A DNA stretch of 64,000 nucleotides, taken from NCBI GenBank assembly GCA_025093985.1, contig JACAAK010000013.1, positions 930,001 to 994,000 of the forward strand, read 5' to 3'. This stretch comes from Calvatia gigantea. Lineage: Eukaryota; Basidiomycota; Agaricomycetes; Agaricales; Lycoperdaceae. Made by a program: the position numbers and the translations under genes. Under the pieces are notes generated by a model. That model was not told the DNA's origin and did no database searches. It worked only from the letters and a program-made list of their open reading frames with translations. Below, piece by piece: positions 55,616 through 64,000 of the stretch (position 1 is the first letter of the stretch; every line of letters begins with the position of its first letter).

Positions 55616-56395
55616 CTACTCGAAGTCTTCAGAAAAATCCTTTCCTTCTTTGTTGGTAGCTTCCTCTACTCCTCAGACTTGAATCTTCTTGGGTGCGGTG
55701 CAGGCTTTGGCTATGTGTCCTTTTTTCCTGCAGTTATAGCATGTTAACCCCTTGGGTTTTCTGCAATCTTTGGCAATGTGGCCAAAAATGCCACAGTTGT
55801 AACATTTTGGTTCTCCTTTGTCATTAAAGATGTGACGCCTGCTTCCTATCTCCATGGGCTCGCCCATTCCTCTATAGGTGGTGCCAGTGTTTGTTTTCCT
55901 GTCTCCTCAGTATTCGGATGCCTCGTATCCTTGTCTGATGGATAATATGGCTTCTTTCCATTCCGCATATGTGTCCGGTCTGGCTGAAGGCAGATAGCCC
56001 ATGATCGTGTGTATGATATCTTGCCAGGCATTCTTCCTAAGTAGGAACATAGTGTGCTTGCTATCAGTCTTGGCCTTGCTTTTCAGTACTTCGAATTCGA
56101 TCAGGTAGTCGGCAGTGTTTCGGTTTCCTTGTTTGAATTTTTCAATCTGCCATTCTGCTTTGCTGTTTGAGGCATCATCTGAGAAGGTTCTTCTAAATTC
56201 CTCGGAGAAGACCTTCTAGTCTACTGAATCTTCCGATTCTAGGATGGCTGGTGCTTCTGCTGGGTTTACTCCAGGTTCATTGTGTGTTTCTTCAGGTACT
56301 TCAGGGTTCCCTGTTTCTTCTTCATCTGATGTTTCTGATTCATCGTCAGTGACTTCGAGGTTTGGTTCTCTGTATTTGTCCAGGTTTGAGCTCAT
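55616..56395 (-). pseudogene. Gypsy-E gag, internally deleted
   Basis: ATG 56395 (MSSNLDKYREPNLEVTDDES). About 270 bp between the acidic N-terminus (NPAEA) and the capsid (AILESEDSVD) are deleted at about 56255. Two knuckles (CYNCGIFGHIAKDC, CYNCRKKGHIAKAC). TGA after KKIQV (CGA in Gypsy-D). Ends before the conserved TAG 55616. Confidence 0.75.
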
Positions 56396-56474
56396 ATACT
56401 AGCTCCTGGGTTGCTTCTGTTCAGGCCTGTTTCAGCCTACTCTTTGCAAGGTGAGGTGGGGACACTTAACCAAA

Positions 56475-57791
56475 TGTTACGACCTTAGTCTGAGTAAACC
56501 TCAGGTTGCAACTTAGGCTAAGACTTGAGGGCGAGTAAGGGGAGAGGAACTAAGTGGAGCATCCATGGTCAATGCTCAGGTAGCATGTTGAAGGACTCTT
56601 TGGTAAACATAGCTTCAAAGTCATGGAGGTAGGAGGGGATGATTTCTCTAAACCTGGCAAATAAGTCAGATGACTGGGAGTTGCAGTGAAAGGCCTCAGC
56701 TAGCTGTTGGGACATGGTACCTGTTGTGCAAATCTCTTTTGGATAGGGGAGGAGGTTGATAGTGAAGATGCAGTTGTCATCCTCATAGAGGTCTGTTGGA
56801 GCAGGTGGCCTAGCAGGTGAATCATCCTCTTCCCCCACTTCTTTATCAGGAAAAACCTCCTTTCCTTATTGGGACAAATAAAATTGAATAAGGACTTAAT
56901 AAGGATGAATAAGATTAAAATATCTTATTGGGTGAATAAGATCAATCAGAACAGTGTGTTGTTTACACACATCTTATTGGTAATTTATTATACCTTATTA
57001 CCACCCAGTATTTCAATAATAGGTGGACAATAAACACTCAGATTTTCTTATTGTTCATATTGAAAGTGAATATCATTGTCCTTATCATGAATAACTTTGC
57101 CCAAACCCCACACCATTCAATAGTGTTCATACAAAACAAGTATAATAGACATAAGCTAATATGAAGCCAGCTTACATACCACCAAGGTCAAAGATGGCAA
57201 GTAGGTCATCTCTTAAGCCCATATCATTCTTTTCACCATTTGCCCCACTTTGGCTTGGTCAATGGAGTGTTCAACAACAGAAGCAAGTCAATGACTTACT
57301 ATACCTCTGTATACAAGGCTGTCATGACACAATGGAACTCCAGTGCTTACTAACCTTGAAGTTTTCGAGTAACTTCGAGAATATCTGGTAAGTGGTGGCA
57401 ACCAGCTCCCTTTGAATCACTGAGCCTTCACCTGCAAAAACCCTGTCCTCCAGTTGCAGAGTGCAGCATGTACCTATAATTCAGGTTACTAGGGGCAAGT
57501 CTGATAGGCAATAGGTGAGACATACACACTAGTTGCAGCCAGTGCAACCAAGGAGAGAGGACTAAGTGGTTAAGCATACCGAATACAGGAGTATGTATGT
57601 ATGCTTAAATACAGAAGGAGCATCCAGTTGAATGGATGGAGATAACTACATGAAACGTCTGATGTCTATGGTATAGTAGTTATGAGTCAGAGCTCGGAGA
57701 TCACGCAGGCAGGAATAGACGAAACAGGTATACAGGAGATAGGAATGTAGACGAATAAAGAATGCGATGTAACTGGTGAAAGTTCACAACA
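56475..57791 (-). repeat. Gypsy-E 5' LTR with a foreign insertion
   Basis: LTR sequence 56475-56557 and 57554-57791; between them a copy of 49558-50550. The LTR words gagaggaactaagtgg (left) and gagaggactaagtgg (right) are present on both sides. The PBS is at 56462-56472. Confidence 0.85.
56563..57553 (-). repeat. 991-bp ectopic copy of 49558-50550
   Basis: Carries the end of Gypsy-F pol (an 89-codon ORF 56838-56569), the CTTATT cluster and the 3' part of the DUF6532-like gene. It differs from the source by a handful of single-base changes. The source lies just beyond the other end of Gypsy-E, in the same orientation. Confidence 0.85.
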
Positions 57792-59540
57792 CCAGAGTCC
57801 AGTGGCCTTTATACATGAACAAATTACCCTGGAGAAGGGCTGCCACCCTCTGTTCACATATAATCCCAATACCAAGCTGATACATAGTGATATGGGTCAT
57901 AGCTGCAGCTTGGATTTTGCTACAGTAGTGAGAGAGGCAGTCTACTACCTCAAGGCAAGTCAGTACCATGTTAAGGGAGCAATACAGTACATACAACTTC
58001 ACTGATTTTATGAACAAAGTTCATGTCCCTTTTTGCATGATGGTAAGCCTCTTTGTAACCTTCACTTGACCTCACAGTCACATGTAGTGTCTTGATTGCC
58101 TGCTTCACCATGGTATACCAAAATTCCTCCCATTGCCCAGTCTCAGGGAAGATGTCCTTAGTGATCATATGGACTTTGCAATGGTGAATTACCTTGGCAA
58201 TAATCATCTTCAGAACATTGTTCTGCTGTCATATCTTGATACCATGATCATAAAAAACTTGGATCTTTGTTGGCCATTGAAGCTCGGCATTGTTGGTGAG
58301 TCAGTCCTTATTCTTGTGACAGGATCCCAGAAGGTCGTCATCACTGGAGGTGTCAGGCAGTGGGCCCAGGAGTTGTGTAGTCTTCATTTGTGATTGTCGG
58401 GAATTGTTTGTTGGCCTCATGGAAGAGAGATCCCAAGTTACAGAGACTTTGGCACACTGGGTGGGGTGTTCCAATCAGTATAGTTCATGTAGTTGCTGAA
58501 AACATACCTCCTTTGTGAAGAGTTCATCATGCCTAGAAAACTTCTATATAGGGTTGGGAAGTGTGATGAATAACAACTTGTAGGAGCTAATGAGGCACAT
58601 ACTTTAGAGCACTTGTGAGGCAGATCATTTGGGACTGGGCCATTCACATTTTCATACACATTGGCCTCAGAAGTTGGGGGCCTGCTGGTTCTAGACAAGC
58701 CTCTGCTAAGTTTGGATGAAGATTGTGCTGGAACAACATGATTGTCCAAGTTAAACAGGTCACCAGTATGCAGAACCTTGACTTTCTGGTTTGAAATCCA
58801 AGGCTATTAAAAACTTTGCCTATGTCACAAGTAAGGATAGGGGAAACTTACCTCTGTGCAGTACAGATCCACCAAGTCCCTTTCACTCATCTGCAATGCC
58901 TTCTCTGTGAAACCACTGTCAGAAACACACTCATCACCTTCACTAGTACTATTTGTCCTTGAATTATTGCTACTATCAGAATTGGAGGTGCTTAGCTCAT
59001 CAAATTCAACTGTGGTCTTGCAATTCTTCAAGGTGGAGTTCTTCAACTGTGAGCATGGGATTTTAGTGCAGGAGGAACTCTTTGCCAGCTGTGGAAGAGA
59101 TGTAAAACAGGAGAAAATGAGATTGGGGTCTCATGACTGACCATGACATGTCATTCTGGAGCATGTGCATCAATCAACAATCACTGATTATTGATTGCAG
59201 GGCACTCACCTGTATCAGGAGCCACTTTGTCATCATTCAATTTCACCTCTGTAAGTCAGTGAGTGATTATATGCATGTTAAATAGCATCCAAGCTGATCA
59301 GACCACTCACTTTTACATGCTTTAGGTTCACCACCAGTGTCTCCAGTACATTTCAAAGCTCAGTTGTTAAGGATTTCATGCCAATCTAAGAGCAGATGTA
59401 TTATGGCAGGAATTTGCAAGTACAGGACACTCACCTTTCTCCATGGCTATGACTTTGGCCTGCTGAGGTTCTATCATTGAGGTGAGCTTACAGCCTACTA
59501 CCTATACAACAAGGCCACCCACCTGCAGCTTGTTCAATTA
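57792..59540 (-). pseudogene. DUF6532-like gene, 5' part, multi-exon
   Basis: Minus-strand gene with several short exons and GT-AG introns: donors AAAG-GTGAGT (about 59433), AAA-GTGAGT (about 59311), ACAG-GTGAGT (about 59208), GAG-GTAAGT (58851; intron 58851-58804, 48 nt, frame kept) and GAG-GTATGT (58507). The exons encode a Ser/Asp-rich region (STSNSDSSNNSRTNSTSEGD), PAQSSSKLSRGLSRTSR, then the domain with DIFPETGQWEEFWYTMVKQA, HAKRDMNFVHKISE, CEQRVAALLQGNLFMYKGHW. That last motif order resembles DUF6532 (FP...W..., RV..LL...F.Y). It is cut at 57792 by Gypsy-E and ends at 59540 at a rearranged LTR, so the 5' end is missing. Exact exon borders are partly guesses. Confidence 0.5.
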
Positions 59541-59847
59541 TGTTATGGTTTTCTACTGATCAAATTGTACTCCGTCCTTGTCTGCATTTCTGTACTGCTA
59601 GTATATCTGTTTCACCTATTCCTGTTGAGTGATCTCCATCTATGACTCATGTCAACTACTATGCCAACCTGATTGGACATTTCACATAGTTGCCCCATCC
59701 ATTCAACTGGGTGGCTCCCTGTATTTAAGCATACATACATCCACTGTATTTGGTATGCTTAACCACCTTTGTTTCCTCTCCCCTTACTTGCCCTCAAGTC
59801 TTAGCCTAAGCTGCAACCTGAGGTCTTATTAGACTAAGGTCATAACA
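59541..59847 (+). repeat. Gypsy-A-family LTR at a rearranged junction
   Basis: 307 bp, tgttatggttttctactg ... aaggtcataaca. Left flank aatta, right flank ccact: no duplication. Right of it minus-strand pol starts in mid-RNase H, left of it lies the DUF6532-like gene. Confidence 0.85.
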
Positions 59848-61884
59848 CCACTTGTCTTTCTGTAGTTGTGATAGTACACCTCCTAGTATATAATCTGATG
59901 CATCAACTTCTACTCGAAATTGGCCCTGTCTTTGTGGCAGTGTCAGGACCGGTTCTTCAGTGATGCATTTCTTTAGTTTGTCAAATGAGGCTTAGTGTTC
60001 TTGGCTCCATTCCCAAGCAGTTGCCCTCTTGAGCTTGTTCAGTGGTCCTGCTATTTTGCTGAAGTCCTTGATAAAGTGTCTGTAGTAATTGGCAAAGCCC
60101 AGGAATCTTTCTACCCCTTTGGTGCTTTTTGGCTTGGGCCAATTGTATACTGATTTGACCTTTTCTTTTTCCATCTTGATTTGTCCATGTCCTACCTTGA
60201 CCCCTAGCATTGGGATTTCTTTGGTGTTGAAGATGCATTTGGTTTGCTTGAAGCACAGATTGTACTGGTTTGCCCATTCTAAGAACTGTATTGTTTGTTC
60301 TTTTAGTTGTTTTTTTGTGTCACCAGGGATTGCAAAGTCATCCATGTAGTTCATGATATCCCCATTTTGTAGGAGATCATGGAAGATGCTTGTCATCATT
60401 TAAGAGAAGGTTTCTGGTGAGTTGCTGAGGCCAAAGTACATGACTGTTGGTTCAAAGAGTCCCTCATTGGTAAGGAATGTGGCTTTCCACTCATTTCCTT
60501 CTTTGATTCTGATGTTGTTGTATCCCCAGATGATGTCTAGCTTGTTGAAATATTTTGCCTTGCCTAGTTTGTCGATTACTTCACTGATTCTTGGTAGCAG
60601 GGTTTTATTCTTGACTACCATGTTGTTTAGTCATCTGTAGTCTTGGATTAACCTCTTGGATCCATTTTTCTTGGGAATGAAGAAGGTTGGTGCTGCATAT
60701 GGGGATTTTGATAGCCTTATCTGTCCTGATTTGAGGTTTTCCTTGATGAGTGCCTTCAGTTCATCTTGTTCTTTAACTGTCATGTTATACATTCCAGCAC
60801 TTATTTCTCTTGGGGCATCTTCTGTTAGGATGATTTTATGATCCTATTTGGTCTGTTCTGGAAGTTTGTTGAATGTTGTCTTATTGAACAGGTGTGTGAA
60901 CAGTTGTACATAGTTGGGTAAGTCTTCCAGTTTGGTTGGGTCTGGTTCGTCCTTTTCTTCCCATAAGTCTTCAGTAGTAGCTATACTTCGTACTTTGTCC
61001 ATGATATGGATGCTTTGATGTGGGAACTGGCAGCTTGGTGGGCATCAAGTGAATCTAATTTCTCCATTATTCCAGTCCACCTCCAGGTTGTGTTTGACCA
61101 GCCAGTCATGTCCTAAGAAAATCTCTGCTTGGTCTTGCAACTGCACAATAGAGGCCTCAGTTTTTTCCTTGTGTCTTTGGATGTTTATGTCAATAGTGGC
61201 CATTTCTGTTACTTTTCCCCCTTCATTTGGTGTTCCATCCACATTTAGTACTAGGATGTGGTGTGCTAGTTTCCTCATAGGTATTCCTTCTTTCTCAACC
61301 AATCTCCTGCTAATGCTACTGGTGGTACATCCTGAGTCCATGATCGTATTAACTATGATTTCCTTCTTTGCTGTTTGAATTTTTCCTTCTAGGTTTAATT
61401 CGTGCTTTCATTTCTGAGGAATCATGTAGAATTTGTCTGATATCCTAGATACAAGCTTTTTGACTCTTGAGCTAGCACCTACTTGGAGTCCTTGGAAAAA
61501 TCCTTTTTTTCCTCTGTGTCAGCTTTTTCAACTCCTCAGACTTGTATCTTCTTTGGTGCAGTGCAAGCTTTTGCTATGTGGCCTGTCTTGACACAGTTGT
61601 AGCAGGTTAGTTCTTTGGGTTTTTTGCAATCTTTCACCATGTGTCCAAAGATGCCACAGTTGTAGCATTTAGGTTTTCCTTCAGTGTTGAAAATGTGGCA
61701 TCAGCTTCCTATCTCCATGGGTTCCCCCATTTCTCTGTATATAGTGCCAGTGCTGGTTTTTCTGTCCCCACAGTACTCAGATGCTTCATACCCTTGTCCA
61801 ATGGAGAGTATAGCCTCTTTCCACTTGGCATAAGTATCTGGCCTGGTAATGGGTGGGTACCCTGTGATAGTGTGGATGATGTCC
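59848..61884 (-). pseudogene. Gypsy-1 gag end and pol (protease, RT), downstream half
   Basis: From the gag codons QDIIHT (61884) through both knuckles (CYNCGIFGHMVKDC; CYNCVKTGHIAKAC), the TAG at 61479, the -1 shift, protease (SGCTTSSISRRLV, FLGHDWLVKHN), RT (FFIPKKNGSKRLIQD; YMDD near 60350) and the start of RNase H, where it is cut at 59848. The pol frame is open except for nonsense codons. The other half of this gag is 22995-23745: both sides carry the TSD ggaca of the inserted LTR. Confidence 0.85.
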
Positions 61885-62779
61885 TGTTATAGTGAGACCT
61901 GCTTTGTCCTTTGCAGGCCTGATATCTATCACATGGATGATATCAAAGGGGACTCCTTCTCGAAGGCTCAAAGAATAGACAAAGTAATACAACTACTTTG
62001 TGTATTCTTAGGTCTTATGATCAAAAGTCTATCCTCAGAGTATAACTTCTTAACATCTTATTAAGTATGCTTAGTAGTTGGGAAGCAACATCTTAAGAGC
62101 AGAGAATAAGAGTTTTTGTGTTAAGAGTTATAGATTGAGTCTCTACCTAACCAAGTAGAAATGATGCTGTCTACTGGTCAAGTTAAAGGGTTTATATACT
62201 ACAATGGTGTACTACTGTATTGTACTGTATTTGTATGCTACATGTCTATATATGGTATATAAAAGTGGTACAACTTCAAAGTGGTATGACTTTGAATTAT
62301 GACATAAGCTGTGCTATTTATGTGCATTAAGTTCTAGATAAGTCTGGCTACATTCTAGGTCATTCTAGTCTTATAGACCTTTCTAGGTATTGTCTAGCTT
62401 TGTCTAGAGGTGTCTAGACTTTATAGATGTTCTAGAGTCATTGTAACTGTATTTGTAGAACTGTATAGTATTAAGTATTAGGTTAATACTTAGTCTATTG
62501 TTATTATCTTATCATATGGAATATGCTAAGATATATTGCTGTCTTGTAGTAACTACACTAGTTGTAGTATAGTCATTATTAATATGACTTGATGTTGTTA
62601 GACTATTAACACTAAGACGTTTACTGATTGTCTTCAGATTATACAAGTCTTTAGAGACATAGTATAAATCATCATATAATCAATATATAATATTGATCAT
62701 TAGTCAGGTGATTATGATGTTATTGATTACATCATAATCTTTGTCATTGATAATGTCATAAATATTGATATTCATAACA
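61885..62779 (-). repeat. 895-bp solo LTR, copy b, mismatched flanks
   Basis: Same length and almost the same sequence as copy a, in inverted orientation. Left flank tgtcc (rc ggaca), right flank taacc. See copy a. Confidence 0.85.
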
Positions 62780-64000
62780 TAACCTGCTATAACTGTAGAA
62801 AAGCAGGTCACATTGCCAAGGTCTGCACTGTGCCAAAGAAGATACAAATCTGAGCAGTAGAAGAAACCAACCCAGGAGAGCAGAAGGATTTTTTTGAAGA
62901 CTCTGAGTAGGTGCTGTCTCATAAGTCAAAAGGCCTGTATCTAGGATATCAGAAAAATACTACATAATTCCTCAGAAACAAAAGTGTGAATTAAACCTAA
63001 AAGGGACCATCCAAACTCCAAGAAAGGAAATCACGATTGACACCATTGTTGATTCAGGATGCACTACTAGCAGCATTAGTAAAAAGCTTGTAGATGAAGA
63101 ATGAATCCCCACAAAAAAATTAAAACAAGAAATCATGGTCCTCAATGCTGATGGAACAAAAAATCAGGGAGGAAAAGTCACAGAAACGGCCACTATTGAA
63201 ATAGAAATCAAGGAACACAAGAAAACAATTGAAGCATCAGTAGTCCAACTCCAAGACAGAGTGGAAATATTCCTAGGACATGACTGGCTGGTCAGACACA
63301 ACCCCGAAGTAAACTGGAAAAAGGGAGAAATCAAATTCACCTGATGTTTGCCAGACTGCCATTTTCCACACCAGAACATCTAGGTCACTGAAAAAATCCG
63401 AAGCATGGCCATCACAGAAGATATATGGGAAGAAAAAGATGAACCAGACCTGACTGAACCAGCCAATCTACCAGACTATATCCAGCCGTTCACACATCTG
63501 TTCAACAAGATGACCTTTGATAAGCTACCACAATGAACAGAATGGGACCATAAAATAATCCTAACAGAGGACATGCCCAGGGAAATAAGTGCCAGAACGT
63601 ACAACATAACAATCAAGGAACAGGACGAACTCAAAGCCTTTATCAAGGAAAATCTTGAGTCAGGACACATACAACTGTCAAAATCTCCATATGCAGCCCC
63701 CACCTTCTTCATCCCAAAGAAAGATGGTTCAAAATGATTAATTCAAGACTACAGACAACTAAACAACATAGTGGTAAAAGACAAAACACCACTGCCCAGA
63801 ATTGGAGAAGTAATTGACAAACTGGGAAAGGCAAAATACTTCAACAAGCTTGACATCATTTGGGAGTACAACAATATCAGAATCAAGGAAGAAGATGAAT
63901 GGAAAGCAGCATTTCTGACCAATGAAGGGCTATTCAAACTAACAGTAATGTATTTTGGATTAAGCAACTCACTTGGAACATTCTCTAGGATGATGACAAG
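62780..64000 (+). pseudogene. Gypsy-2 second knuckle, protease and RT start; runs off the right edge
   Basis: Begins at the second zinc knuckle (CYNCRKAGHIAKVC), then KDFFEDSE and TAG 62908 with T TTT TTT at 62889-62895. Pol in the -1 frame: protease (DTIVDSGCTTSSISKKLVDE, FLGHDWLVRHN), RT from about 63660 (SPYAAPTFFIPKKDGSK ... KTPLPRIGEVIDKLGKAKYF). RT has WEYNN where relatives have WGYNN, and stops at several sites. Its gag upstream half is on the minus strand at 24641 and beyond. Confidence 0.85.

Larger units (their letters stand above)
50777..57791 (-). mobile_element. Gypsy-E, Gypsy-A-family element inside the DUF6532-like gene
   Basis: LTRs 50777-51081 and 56475-57791, TSD ccaga (50772-50776, 57792-57796). 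Internal order as in Gypsy-A. Its 5' LTR carries a 991-bp copy of neighbouring DNA. Gag has an internal deletion. Confidence 0.9.

Noticed and set aside
1..64000. tRNA, rRNA, riboswitch or bacterial operon signals
   Set aside because: Nothing convincing seen on either strand by eye.

Overview
This window reads as a repeat-rich, probably heterochromatic block from a filamentous basidiomycete (Agaricomycete-type) nuclear genome. The basis is: Ty3/Gypsy elements of the chromodomain (chromovirus) type, Ty1/Copia elements, a DD34E Tc1-type transposon, GT-AG introns of about 47-51 nt, and a DUF6532-like gene of the kind common in mushroom-forming fungi. Almost everything is transposon-derived and nearly every copy is broken. 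No tRNA, rRNA or CRISPR was seen. I use working names: Copia-1/2/3, Gypsy-A, -1, -2, -D and -E (one family), Gypsy-C and Gypsy-F (two other families).

Layout. 1-2332 holds a Copia gag fragment (minus) and old remnants. 2333-22607 is a nest: Copia-3 (minus) was hit by Copia-2 (2768-16265, TSD gaagg), which was hit by Gypsy-A in its 5' LTR (9542-15943, TSD attgc) and by a solo LTR in its 3' LTR (3015-3322, TSD ttgag). A 524-bp solo LTR (TSD cacag) sits in Copia-3 pol. 22608-23745 is the 5' half of Gypsy-1, cut by an 895-bp solo LTR. 24641-43773 (minus) is the 5' half of Gypsy-2, carrying a local duplication, an odd error-like fragment (27292-28766) and the insertion of Gypsy-C (28938-43296, TSD ttccc), itself split by Gypsy-D (36716-43059, TSD cttag). 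43779-46395 has an integrase remnant and a Tc1-like element. 46396-49862 is Gypsy-F. A DUF6532-like gene (minus, 59540 to about 50160) is split by Gypsy-E (50777-57791, TSD ccaga). 59848-61884 is the downstream half of Gypsy-1 (minus), then a second 895-bp solo LTR, then the downstream half of Gypsy-2 (plus) to the window end.

Main observations. (1) The two 895-bp solo LTRs carry swapped target-site duplications, so the 37 kb between them is inverted relative to the ancestral state (or the assembly is flipped). (2) The Gypsy-A family has a PBS complementary to the predicted first 11 nt of its own transcript, the hallmark of Tf1-type self-priming. (3) That family keeps a third ORF of about 329 aa after pol that I cannot assign. 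(4) Gypsy-C carries an antisense, spliced ORF in which splicing joins two CX2CX6C halves into a Zn2Cys6-like cluster. (5) All five examined copies of the Gypsy-A family place pol in the -1 frame after a conserved gag stop.

Decay is dominated by C-to-T/G-to-A changes: Gypsy-C pol, Gypsy-E pol and Gypsy-F pol keep long single frames broken mainly by TAA/TAG/TGA at former Gln/Arg codons. Gypsy-A is visibly richer in CpG and is the youngest-looking element.
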